Positions 20,120 through 31,492 of a DNA stretch of 64,000 nt are shown one piece after another (positions within the stretch are counted from its first letter, which is position 1; every line of letters begins with the position of its first letter). Source of the DNA: Mantamonas sphyraenae. Its lineage: Eukaryota; CRuMs; Mantamonadidae. The position numbers and the translations under genes were made by a program. The DNA is taken from assembly GCA_026936335.1 (NCBI GenBank), contig JAPMXV010000052.1:434001-498000 (forward strand), written 5' to 3'. A model generated the notes under the pieces. That model ran no database searches, had not been told where the DNA came from, and worked only from the letters and a program-made list of their open reading frames with translations.

Positions 20120-23100
20120 ATGAGCGAGCATACAAAGCAAACAAAGCAGAAAGGCCAAAGGAAACGTAGGCACAGCAACATCGTCGTTGACCACGACGAT
20201 GAGGACGGCCTTTCCGGTCACGAGAGGGGAGACCAGAAGCGGTCTCGCCACCACGTGTGCGCTTTCCCCCCATTGCGACAGTGTGCTGCAACTTCAAGAG
20301 AGATTCTGCAATGAGTGTGTTCTTTGTGGAAGCGGCCAGGGTTCGGGTTCTGTGGTGGACGGGTACACTGTGCAGCGCCGCAGCGCGCGGAACAGCAACA
20401 TCGGCAGCTCCGCCATGTTCCAGGGTGCAGCAGCGGCGCTTGCCGCATCTGATGATGTCATGGACACAGAATGGGAGTCTGGTGGGATTGAGGAGTACAG
20501 CGACGACGACTACGACGACGAGTACAGCGACGACGACGAGGACAGCGACTACGAGGAGTACCGGCCGGTCGTGACCCGGCCGCGGAAAATGCGCCAACCA
20601 GTTCTGTTGCCTGCAGCCGCCGAGGAGGTGGGTGGTGACTTCCAACTGGCACCTGGACGACGAGGAGGCAGTGGAAAGGCCAAACGGCAGAGGCAGATCT
20701 TGCAGGGCTTTGGCATCGAGTTCCAGCAGGGCTTGACTCAGCTGGAGGGTGACGTCGTGGTGTTGGTGGACGTCAGTTCAATCGTACACACGCGATTGGA
20801 GGCAGCCGCACGTGTTGCCGACGTACCCGAGGCCAAGGTGCGTGAGCTGGTGACGCAGTGTGTGGAGGCCGAAAAAGCGGCCACCGAGCTCCGCGTCGAC
20901 CTCACACTCGCGGACAGCGTCAAGTTTATCCTCATTTGTGATTTGAAACCTGAATTGATCAACGAGCAAGCCCACTCAGTGACCTTTGGCACGCACGTGA
21001 GGCGCATGGAGGGTACTCTGGCGCAGGTGAACACCATGTGCAAAGCTCTCCGCAAGGTGCCCAAGGACAAGGACGTCAGCCTCGACCGCTTGGCGCAGGG
21101 GCACCATCTTTGCTTGAGTGGCCAGGCGCAGGCAGCAGTGTATCATGCTGTGCAAGACCTCTGCTCGCGACACCAGATTTACGAGCTTGGAAATGAGATC
21201 GCCGATGAGACGCACCTGTGCTGTGCGGATGACGTGAAGAACAGGGTTGTGCAGTCGTATGACCAGCAGGAGAACGTCAGCTTCGTGGTGCCACTGTTCG
21301 ATACCGATTGGGGGTACAACATCACCAGGCACCCAGTGTTTTTGCTTCACCGCAAGCTTGGCTGGGCCACGGTTCTGCCGGAGGTGGGCAAACTGGTTTG
21401 CCTGGTTGCTGCGCTGCAGCTGTCCGGTGATATCGAGGCAACCGTCAGGGCACCGCGTCGTAGCATGCTTTCCTTGGAAGAAGAGAGCCTGCGCGAGCTC
21501 CTGGAAAGCGGGGAAAGTTTGCTGGGGTACATTTACGCCCCAATCCTGGACAACGACACATCCATTGCACATCTACTGCAAGGTGCATGTGGCACACAGC
21601 GCGCGTCAAATCACCGTCGCCTGGTGGAGCAACACGCACAAAAGTACCTGGCTAGTGTCAGGCTGTACCTGATTCAGTTTGGGTTTGACGATGCAACCAT
21701 CAAGACTCTGATGTGTTTGAATTCATGGCAGGATGTGTTTGGTACGGGTGGAATGTCCGCCCACCTGGACACAGAGGGATTGCCTGGGGCGCAAGTGCTG
21801 GGCGTTGCCGAGCTGGACGGCGGCGGCGGGCAAGTCGATGCCCTGTTTCAGAGATACGTCGCACAGTATGCCGTGGCTGAGCATGACACATTGCGTGAGG
21901 CACGTGTGTTGCCACCAGGAGACGTGGTTCAGCACGCACAGGCGCTGCGCGGTGCACAGACCCTCTCCACTGTGCTGCCTGACCTGAAGGCCAGTGTGGT
22001 TTCCCGTTGGGAAGCCAGGGAGCCACACAAAGCACTTGCTGTGCCATTGACGGACTTGCAATCCCGACATGCCTACCGTCTGACCGTTGACTCCACCGCT
22101 GTTGGAATGGAGGGCCTGGCGGCGGCTGCGGTGGGGGACGCAGACACCAGCTACACCAATCCAGCCAGCATGTACAACAACATGCTGTCAGTCCGGAAGT
22201 GGAAGAACCTGTGCCGCAAACACGTTCCAGGCAAGTTCCGCCGCCAGCAGCTGAGCCATTTGCACGGCGTGCTGGACACCGATACTTGCGAGCAGCTCAA
22301 GGACACGGATTTGGGAAACGCCATGATGAAGGAGGAGGTGGGTATCGATTTGTCCATGAGCGTGTTCATCGGCAGTACGCAGCAACTGGCCAGCTTGCTG
22401 GGAGGTGTGGCACCGAGCAACGAGGAGGCGGCGTTGTGGAACACAAGGGTCAGCGACGCCATCGACCACGTCTACGGATCGCCACAAGTCGATGGTGGTG
22501 CCCACGAGGGCTCACGGTTGGACTGTGTCATTGACACCATCTTGCCAGAGCCAGAAGAAGACGGCGACTGGGAGGTGTTTTTGGGGCTCACCACACCCAA
22601 GCTCGACTCAGACCAAACAGAGCGACTGGCATCGGGCTCATGTGTGGTGGAGCTTGGTACGCTTGCGGAGCTGCGCAACTCTGCATTGATCACTGAAGAT
22701 GCGGTGGACCAGCTGACGCTAATGGGGCAGGCCTTTGGCGTGATCGCTGCGGTGCAGAGTGATCTCCTCGAATGCTGTCGGCTCGAACCACACAAGGAGC
22801 TCGCGAATGTCCTGTCGGCCACGTGCCAGCTGAAGAAGGGTCATTTCTACTTGAAGGCACCCCCGGATGTGAACATCACAAGCGAGGCGGATTCCATGTT
22901 CCCCGGCTTCATTCCTGTGACGACAGACCTCGTGCTGAGCAGGACACACAACGGTGACATCGTGGCCGAGTACTTGGACGAGATGGGTAACGAGGCCGCG
23001 CGCGAAGGGATGGATGTCAGTGGACTGCCTTCCGGTACGTTTCAAACCCTGTGCGAGCGAGGTGCTGCACACTTGGTCGCCGGATGGCGGGTCATGCTGA

Positions 23101-25598
23101 TGGGCCAGGCCAGCGACAACATTGTGGACCTGGCAGTGGCATCCCACGACCTCGAGCGCCGCGATGTCCTGGATTTCGTCAAACGCATGCACAAGGACGA
23201 CGATGACGATGGGGACTCGTACACTCCAGACACACCCACAAGCACAGCATGCGAGCGTGCTGTCGTGGCCGTGCTGCGCTCAGTGGCGGGTGTTTCCTTG
23301 GAGAGGTACAAGACACTCATGGGCAAGAAAGACTCCAGCACAGCCTCCCATGCCTGCGCGTTCAAGCTTGCCAGTGCATGCAACTCCACACGGAAGCTGT
23401 ATGGGGACAAGCACTCCTTCAACCTGCAGCTTGCCGCTGAGCGAGAGAAGCTCTTTGGGCGATGGGCGTTGGGCGCGCTGGTGGACGGGTTGCTGGCGGC
23501 ATGCAGGGAGGAGGGGGTGGACAGTATGATGGCCTGGTCTGTTCTGCGTGGAGCCGTCTCCTCGACCCCGATTGCGTGCCCAGAAGGCGAGTACTTGCCG
23601 CCGCCGTGCGAGCAGTGCATTTCAGGCCGCACGGACTGTGAATGCGATGTCGGCAATTGGTTACACAACGCAAAGCTGAGTGACAATTCCCCGCAGGTTC
23701 ACGGCCTGCGATCGTCACTTGCCTGGCATATGATGATGATGGTCGAGGACGACGGCGAGAGCGGCTGCAGCAGCAGCCGCCTGTTCCCGCCAAACGCCAT
23801 CGAGGCGATGCACGTGTGTGCCTCAAGGTGCGCAACCGGCACTGCTCGCATTGTCACCTACAACGACGACATCATTCCCGCGGGAGAGATGGGATCGTAC
23901 ACCGACGCCTTGTTTCTCGCGGCCTTCGACATCTTTCGCGTGGTTGACCCATCGCACGCCCCCCGGATTGCGAAAACACCCTTCATCAACGGCGAGCACA
24001 TCTCGGTCCGGATGTTCTCCGCCGTCCATATGCTTCACGTGCGGCACTGGCAGGTGCCTGCCGGGACAGGGCAGCGCCGGCTGTACCATCTGGAGAATCT
24101 CATCCTCCCTCACGAACGCCTCTCCCTGTTCCCCACCCTACGCTCGAGCCTCCACCTTCTCCGGAACCCTGTTGCAACGGCGACACCACGTCCCACCGAC
24201 GATGCAGAACTGCTCCGGTTCTTGCAGGGAGACAAGCGGATCCTCGACGATACACCAGATGCTGTGCCTGCACAATCGTCACCGTTTGTGTCTCACAGCA
24301 ACCAGCGGTACACCTTTTCGAGAAACGGCAAGGGCGCCCTGGAAGGCACATCGAAACGGGGCCGCGACGGAGACGCACACACGGAGCAACAGCGCAGCCA
24401 ACGACGACTCATTGACCGTGTTGCGGGTGTGGTTGTCAGGCTGTGCCAGATTGGCATGTATGTCGCCTCCTACCAACACCAGGAGGGCCGGTTGGAGAAC
24501 GATCCCCAACACACGGCCCATGGTCACGGAGTGGCACGAACTCAGACTGCTGCAGTACACAACCTGCTCCGCAAGTGGCTCCCGCGTTCGGCCGAGAAGA
24601 TAATCCGTCTGGGGTTGTGCCCACAGTCACTGGAACACACGCGGCGTCCGCACGGCGTTGTCAGCTCGTTCACACGGCTCATTCCGCTGAGCACCGAGGC
24701 GAACAATCGATTGCAGCTTGTGGGCATGGACCCGGGGATCTCGAACGCGCCATCTGCTTTGTGCATCCCGAAGAAGAAGCCCGCCAAGGACGACGACAAC
24801 CCGGTCCACTTCGCAGATGCCTGGCGCTTCTCGCCACCCTCGCTAGGGGCCTTGGAACGAAAGACAGGACTCAAGCGCGACAATGCACAGCTCTCTGTGA
24901 CGGTGCATGAGAAGATGCAGGTCCTGCGCAGCAAACGTGCCAGGTTGTTTGCGGACGTGCACATTGCGGCCAGGACTGGACGGGTGCTGAGGAGCCAGTG
25001 CAGCGGCAAGAACCTGGCGTCGTCTGAACAATGTTCATCCGCTCATGTGCATGACGGATGCAACCAGAGTGGCCACAGTGAGACGCTTCATCGACGCGAC
25101 AAGAACGGCAAGGTGCGCAAACTCCGGGAACGCTGGCTGGCGCAGGTACGGGCGACCGAGAAGATGCAGTTGGAGAAGGGGCAACTGCGACGCATCACAC
25201 TGCTGTGTATCGGTGACGGATACAAGGGCGGCCGAGGGGGGGTGAAGAAGCTCGAAGCTCTGGCCGCGCACAACATGCTCGTTGTGCGTGTAAATGAGTG
25301 TAACACAACGCTGCGATGCCCCACATGTGGCAGTGTGCACGAGAGCAAGCACGGCAATGCCCGCACCGCGCGGGTCAAGTACTGTACGCGATGCAAAATG
25401 CACCGGAACCGGGACTTTGCCAGCGCACAAGCAATCGCGAACAAGGTGTACGCTGCGCTTCGCGGACACACCATATGGTGCATGACCAAGGTTTGGCAAC
25501 GGAGTCAGATCGGAAGGACGTTCCGAAGCAAGATTGGTCTGCCAGAGGACGTGGACGGCAAGGCAGAGACCCTGGAGGCGAATTCGAGTGCAGGCTGA
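20120..25598 (+). CDS. Giant TnpB/Fanzor-like nuclease (~1,810 aa)
   Basis: An open frame of about 1,800 codons. The C-terminal ~300 residues are a TnpB/Fanzor module. RuvC-I Asp is in LVGMDPGISNAP (codon 24729). LLCIGDGYKGGRGG (about 25201-25240) matches the GDG motif of large eukaryotic TnpB-like proteins as I remember it. A Glu in VRVNECNTTLRCPTCGS (codon 25296) immediately precedes the zinc ribbon (CPTC...CTRC). RuvC-III Asp is in RNRDFASAQAIAN (codon 25413). The ~1,450 residues upstream match no family I know; they include an acidic tract (codons near 20500-20570) and a cluster C-x2-C-x6-C-x-C at 23607-23645. I favour a first exon 20120-20254 (MSEHTKQTKQKGQRKRR, a probable NLS) spliced over 46 nt to 20301; an unspliced start at 20199 is the alternative. 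Confidence 0.8.
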
Positions 25599-25617
25599 GG
25601 ACGGGGCACCAGGACCG

Positions 25618-25650
25618 TCAACCAACCAACCAACCAACCAACCAACCAAC
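25618..25650. repeat. Tetranucleotide repeat (CCAA)n
   Basis: About eight tandem CAAC/CCAA units just after the stop of the giant nuclease gene and inside the right end of the element. No function is evident; it could mark replication slippage or form part of a transcript 3' end. Confidence 0.9.
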
Positions 25651-25725
25651 ACTGGGTGTATTATGCCACCTGACACAGGACGTAGGTTTTGTTTTCCCGA
25701 GCCCAATCGCGTTGCGCCAGCTGAC

Positions 25726-25747
25726 TCAATTTGAACCGAACAGCCTG
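25726..25747 (-). repeat. Right terminal inverted repeat
   Basis: Read on the minus strand: outer half CAGGCTGTTCGG, inner half TTCAAATTGA, followed outside by TA at 25748-25749. It matches the left repeat at 20 of 22 positions; similarity fades inward. Confidence 0.85.
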
Positions 25748-25749
25748 TA

Positions 25750-26160
25750 AACGTTCCCATGACCTCGTATGTGTCACCGTCCCTGTCCCCTCACCTGTAT
25801 CTATCCTCTCTCCTGTACCCTTCCCCTGCTGCATCCTGCATGTGACTGCCACTGTGTTTTGCGCCGACTTGCGCTTGCACCGGCACTTGCAAAAGCGCGC
25901 GAAGTTCCCGCGTTTCCTCCCCTTCTTTCACCGCCTCCCACCGAGTGCCATGCCGTGCCATGCCCGCGCCTCTATGTCCACGGGCTTGTATCCCATGATG
26001 TGGCTTTGTTGCAGCATACGCCGTCTCTGCAAACCATCTTTGTGTTTCTTTTGCACGCTTTTCCATTGGCTGACGTTTTTTTTGAATTTGAAATTATCAC
26101 CCGTTTGTTTTTTGCCTCGGCGCCCCACACAGACGCAAGGGCTCCTTCTCGGTTTCCATC
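25750..26160. other. Intergenic stretch between the TIR element and LIN54
   Basis: Pyrimidine-rich 410 bp with no supported coding exon. It should hold the LIN54 promoter and first exon, which I could not place. Before the transposon inserted it was probably also the divergent promoter of the PP6R gene. A minus-strand AG/GTGAGG splice donor near 25790 could belong to an upstream PP6R exon, but I see no PP6R-like peptide there. Confidence 0.4.
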
Positions 26161-28217
26161 AGCTCCTCCATTGACCGAGTGGATTTTTCGCGCAACGTGC
26201 CTGGTGCGCTGCCTCGGCAGTCTCCCAGACAGAGTGGAGCCCCGCCCAAGGTGAGCCTGGGTCAAGACTCGCTGCCACCGCTTTATCGTTTCAACCCAGC
26301 TTCTGTACAAACCCCGCAGCACAGCGCTGCAAACACAACGTCAACACACGCGACAGCCAACAACCACTCCTTGGCACGCAAGCAGCTCATGCAGGCTGTG
26401 TTTGACTCACGCAAGCGTTCAAGAGCCGACGCAGAGCTTGACGACGGCCCAGGTGTCATGGTGCGCATGCCTGGCGCAGCTCAAGGGGCCATGCGTTCAG
26501 GCAGCCGCAACTCGCCCAGCCCCACCACCATGATTTCGGTGGGCACAAACTCGAAGCGTGTCCAGGTCATGCCCATGTGGCCTGATGGGACGTTCGCATC
26601 GGGCTCAGCCACCTTGAACCCGAAACACCCTTCCCCACCACCACCACCACTACAACCACCACCGCCGCAGCATCCGCCTCCTCATTCTCCAACGCAAACA
26701 CATCTGCAGCAGCCACAGCCGCCCTCATGACACGCTTGCTGCAGGGAAAGTCTCCTGCAGAACGAGCGGCTGCCCAGGACCAATCCATGCCCCTCAGTGC
26801 ACCGGCTGCCAGCCACACACCGAAAAAGGCACGCGTTGAACAAACTTCGTCTTCGGGCTGTCGCTGCAAGTATTCACGCTGTCTCAAATTCTACTGTGAA
26901 TGCTTCCGACAGGGCGGCATGTGCGGCGAGTCCTGCGAGTGCAAGAGTTGCCAGAACAACGAGGAACACGAAGCGGAGCGTCAGGAAGCCATCGAACAGA
27001 TCCTCAAGAAGGACAAAAATGCATTCAAGAACAGTCAGCAGGTGCGAGGGTGCAACTGCGTAAAGACGCAATGCCAGAAACGTTACTGCGACTGCTTCCA
27101 GAAGGGGCTGCCGTGTACAGACCGGTGCCGCTGCATCGATTGTCTCAATGGCAACCCAGACGCAGGCATGGCCAGCAGCCTGTCTCCCAGCAAACGCAAG
27201 CAAAAGCACTTTCACAAACACATGGGAAGCTCGCAGCAGCTGGGTACCTCGGCTGTGCTCGCTGCAACCGCGCCGTTCGGCCATACACATGCTCACCCTT
27301 CCACCATGATGGATGTGGAGGGCGTCGACGTGGACGGCAACATGGCAGCCGCCGTCGCACAAGATGCACGACTGCCGGCACACTTGCAGTCCGAGGCTGC
27401 GCAGACGCTGATTGCACAGCTGGAAGCCAAGCGAGAGACATGTTTCTGGAGCAGATGAATGGCAACATGGACGAACACGTGCGCGAGGTGTTTTGCCCAA
27501 CAGGTGCGCACCATCCAAAACCAGCTCACACAGCTCAAGGCGTCTCCCCTTCGAGGACTCGTCAGCAACAACGTCATCACATCGGCGTGCACCGTGCTCC
27601 TCCTGGCAGCACAAGAACAAGTGCAGAACCCATCCACGCTCGATGCGGACGAGCTGCTGCGCCAACGCCTTGAAGCCGGTAGCGCTGCAGCCGCAAACGA
27701 CGCTGCACACATCGAGAGCCTTCTGCGTTGCGACGACGAGCAGCTGGACGAACCGGCTGGCTCGGGTGAGGCCACCGTGCGCCAGACGTTTTCTCCCAAG
27801 CCACGCAAACCCACACACAGTCTGGCCGTGCGTCAGGAAAACGCAGTGCTTCGCTGCATGCTGCAGTCCCTGGAAAAGATTGTCGACACATTCGAGAGCG
27901 CTGTGGATAGGCACAACACTGCCGTCGAGGTGCTCAGCACGCAGATGGCCATGGCCAACAAGGCCAACGAACAGCAAGCACTGCAGATGCTCAGCTCCAG
28001 CGTGCGTCTCCACCAGGGCATGCATACTCCCATGGCACAGCCTTCTGCCTTGCGTGAACCCCCCGCCAAGCCTGCAAAGGCCAACGGTGGCATTCGCCCA
28101 CGCGCGCGTGGCCACAGCCCTCGCAGCGACCGACGCAAGCGATCTCTCGACTTTCGAAGCGAGCAAGACGATGAAATGGCTGCCGTGGCTGCCTTGAGCG
28201 CCTTGAGCAGCATGTGA
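26161..28217 (+). CDS. LIN54: LIN54/tesmin-like CXC-domain DNA-binding protein (frame-disrupted)
   Basis: The core is the tandem cysteine-rich CXC (CRC) domain: CRCKYSRCLKFYCECFRQGG and CECKSCQN, then a linker and CNCVKTQCQKRYCDCFQKG and CRCIDCLNG (about 26850-27155). In animals and plants (LIN54, TSO1, tesmin) it binds CHR-type promoter elements in DREAM/MuvB cell-cycle complexes. An N-terminal disordered region and a C-terminal helical region (VRTIQNQLTQLK, LRCMLQSLEKIVDTFES) follow the family layout. The frame changes about three times: near 26630 in a CCA-rich tract, near 27438, and near 27495 at TTTT. The middle segment DMFLEQMNGNMDEHVREVF reads well only in another frame. No sensible introns explain the last two, so consensus errors or decay are likely. 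The start codon was not located. Confidence 0.75.
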
Positions 28218-28240
28218 GACAGTCAATGAGTCAATTCATC

Positions 28241-31200
28241 TCAAATCAACGCGCCTTCCTCACGCAACTCCACGTCGCGCACAATCGTGAGGAACACCTC
28301 CTCCAGCGACGACTGTGACACTCCCCAATCCTTGATACCGTACACGTTCTTGTTTGTCTCCAGCTCTCGGAAGAGATCCGAGAGGCGCACACTCGTCTTG
28401 GGCACCTTGAACGTATGCGAGCCCGAGAAGCTAGTGATGAGATCCGAGTTGGGGCACAGCTGGCGAACGTACGCAATGGCTCGTTCGTTGTTGTCCACGT
28501 CAGACACAACCTCCAGCGTGTAGCCGCGTCCGTACTTGTTCTTGAGTTCCGACTGCGTACCGATTGATCGCAACACTCCCTTGGCCATGATACCGATGCG
28601 CGTGGACAACGCATCCGCCTCCTCCATGGAGTGGGTTGTCAGAATCACCGAACGGTGCTCCTGTGCTCGGCGAATGATCCGCCAAACGTCACGGCGCACC
28701 GATGGGTCCAGGCCCGTGGTCGGCTCGTCCAGAATCAGGAAGCGCGGGTCACCGCTGTATGCCGCAATGGCCAGACTCAGGCGACGCTGCATACCGCCGG
28801 ACAGATCCAGAGCAAACTTGCGTGCGCTTTCCGACAGACCAACCTGTGAGATGGCATACTTGGTCAATTCCTTCTCGTCGTCCGCGTGCACGCCCTTGAG
28901 GCGCGCAAACAGCAGTACGTGCTCCTCCACGGTCAAATCATCGAACAGTACGTCGTGCTGCGGGCAATAGCCCAAGATCTGGCGCACGTTGTCGATCTGC
29001 GAGTTGAGGTCGAAGCCGTCCACGATCGCAGTGCCCTCGGTGGGGCGGTACATCCCTGTGAGCAGCGAGCACAGCGTGGTCTTGCCTGCGCCGTTCGGGC
29101 CCAGCAATCCCAAACACTCGCCCTCGTTGAGGTTGAGGTACATGCTAGTCAGAGCACGCTTCGGCGGCGCACCGCCTGCGCTGGGATACACCTTTGACAG
29201 GCCTCGCATGCTCACCAGGCCTACTTCACCCTTGAGGACACGGTTGCGCTCATCGATCACAGCCTCGTCCATCTCATCCGTCACCAGGCCCGCTTGGTTG
29301 CCCAGCAACGACGCAGTGTCCGAGAATTTGTCTTGCACAGCGCCAGAACGGCCACCGCCGCACATCTGCCAAAGCGTCTGAAGGGGAAACGTCCACGGGC
29401 GGCGGTTGCCAAACTTTCGTGGCAGCACCTGTTCCAGATACACTGTCAGCAGGAAGTAGGCGATGGAGGTAAGGTAGAGATAGGTGATAGCACCTGGGAT
29501 CTCGCTGCCCGTGATGTTGGTCAGTGACGCCGGTGTCAGATTGTTCTGCACCAGCGTGTTTGTCAACAGGGTGATGATTCGCGAAAAGGCAAACGGGGGA
29601 ATGATCATGAACCAGAACGGAGCCTGTTCGGTGACATAAACCGTCTGGCTGAGCAGATTGCCGAGGACCACGCTCAGGACCACAAACAGATATGAGACGA
29701 TGGATGCAGAGCGAGGCGAATTGAACACCACCGATACAAAGAACGCAAACGAGACCATGGCGAAGCCCCAGCCAATCCAGGTGACGATGATGATCCCAGG
29801 GCTGAGGAGCATGAAAAAGGGAAGCTTGAAGAGGACGCCAATCAGGGTCATGAGGATCGCCACAAACAGGTACAGGAGAAAGTTGTACACCCAAGTGATG
29901 CTCCAGTAGGTGAGCATGTCCAGACCCACAAGCTTCATGTGCTCCACCAGCCGGTTCGACTTTTCCACAACCAGCTGGTTGACAATGACCGGAAACAGGA
30001 AGAAGAGGGCGAACGGGAGCATGAACGGGTAGAAATTAGCCAAAAGCACGTTGATAAAGTCCATCGGAACGTACGTCCGGAATTGAATTCGGACGTTGTT
30101 GATCAGGCTCTGTTCGCCGTACCCCTTTTCTTTGAGCACATACGAGTCTGCGGGTGGTGAAAGGAAGGGGAACGTCGCGTGGTGCGATACGTGTGAGTGA
30201 TGTGCTTCGTGTGGCGCGTTTGTGCGTGTGTGTGTGGGTGTGTTTGGGTGGTCGCGTACAGAAGGCAGAGAGCAATGTGCTGGCCCTGGTGGATCCTCCA
30301 CGGTACTGAAAGAAGGATGACCGGTCCACTTCCATGTAGGTGAGGTCAAGCTGGGCTGCGTTTGGGTCGAGCGTATCCACCTGCACCGCAGAAGAAGCGG
30401 TTTGGAGGTTCCTGGCGCGTGAGCAGGTGAACCAGTCGTTCGGATACTGCTGCATGCAGCGTTCCATAAAGTCGTCCTTGCTGGGCTTGTCGTACCGAGT
30501 GGCAGTCAACATTGCTTCAATGGCTTGGTACGCGGCGGTGAACGGGTTGTCTTTCAACTGCGTGCTGCCCATTAGGATGGGGGACAGCACCTTGTCGACG
30601 TAAGTGGAGCAGTTTGCCACGAGGTTCCTGTTCTTGCCGTACCCGTTCACCTTTTTGAGTGCCGGATCTTCCAGAGATTGCTCGTAGACTCGCTGTACGG
30701 CACCCAGGTAACCTGTTTTTGAGGTCGCTGAGTACTCGCCGAGCTGGCCTGTTTGAACCGAGGCGCCTTTGCCTACATAGACGTATGCACCGCCCTCATA
30801 CGAGCTGCTGTTGTCCGGTGCGATGTATGAGTAAGGAGAACAATCTCCCAAGGACCTCGAGGAGAACGTGCCCGACAAACTGAGCACCGGCTGGTTGTCT
30901 TGGGTGGGCGTCAACTGAGTGAAGATGGCTGCAATGATGCCCATGATACACATCACCATGGATGGGCAGCACAACTGGCAGCAGTTGGTCCATTTCTGGC
31001 GAAGTTGGAAGGAGACGCTCTTCTTGAAGAGGCCGCGGAACTGGTAGGCGTAGATGCGACCTGCTGTTGCTTCGTAGCGTCTCGGCACAAACCGCTCGTT
31101 GGGGCCAAGCACAAGCTCCTCTTCCACTGCGGGGTGTATGTGCATCACATAACGTGTGAGTATGGCCCACATATGGACGCTTGTGTGCACTGTGGCGCTC

Positions 31201-31453
31201 TACACATGGACGCAAAAGACGTGCGGCGACTCGTGTATTTTGTGCACGGCTGACACGAACCTTTCGGCAGCACGGTGACGCTCTGACAGACTGAACACGA
31301 GATGGCCGTTGCGCCCGGAGGCACTCCAAGCACCACACCACAGTTTGTGCACGGGTGAGTGCGCTGTGGCTGCTGTGGCTGCTGTGGCTGCTGTGGGGCG
31401 TCCAGCGGCGGCTGTCCCTGCGCCGGCGGCTGCTGCTGCTGGGGTGTGGACAT
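28241..31453 (-). CDS. ABCA-family half transporter with N-terminal LSD1-type zinc finger (3 exons)
   Basis: 988 aa from exons 31453-31261, 31126-30260 and 30147-28241, phases consistent. The start MSTPQQQQPPAQ is followed by CTNCGVVLGVPPGATAISC and SVC, the Cys pattern of an LSD1-type zinc finger. Then come one transmembrane helix, a large lumenal loop, six further helices (for example FALFFLFPVIVNQL) and one ABC ATPase: Walker A GPNGAGKTT, Q-loop YCPQHDVLFDDLT, signature LSGGMQRRLSLA, Walker B FLILDEPTTGLDP and switch His in LTTHSMEEAD. This is the ABCA layout with a single TMD-NBD unit. ABCA proteins move lipids across membranes. It is head-to-head with a second ABCA gene, 39 bp between start codons. 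Confidence 0.9.
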
Positions 31454-31492
31454 TTCCGGGGTTTTTTTGGGTGCATCGTCGCTCCCAAGAAT

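Larger units (their letters stand above)
19926..25747 (+). mobile_element. 5.8-kb TIR DNA element with TA target site, carrying a giant TnpB/Fanzor-like gene
   Basis: The element starts and ends with 22-bp inverted repeats that match at 20 of 22 positions, and both ends are flanked by TA (19924-19925 and 25748-25749). A TA target site and an end beginning CAG resemble Tc1/mariner-type ends. Between the repeats lies essentially one ORF (20120-25598) with about 170 bp and 130 bp of margin. No DDE transposase is recognisable, so mobility could depend on the encoded nuclease-like protein or on a mariner transposase elsewhere. It sits between the divergent PP6R and LIN54 genes. Fanzor genes captured inside eukaryotic DNA transposons, mariner-like ones included, have been reported; this size of cargo is not something I recall. 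Confidence 0.8.

Noticed and set aside
20187-20198. TTG at 20187 as start of the giant nuclease
   Set aside because: Non-ATG start; ATG 20120 with a small intron, or ATG 20199 unspliced, is more plausible in a eukaryote.
27432-27493. 62-nt intron explaining the LIN54 frame changes
   Set aside because: The resulting phase is wrong and it would remove the plausible segment DMFLEQMNGNMDEHVREVF.
26567-28226. Minus-strand open frames over LIN54
   Set aside because: Antisense of the CXC domain and flanks; Cys/Leu-rich without family motifs.
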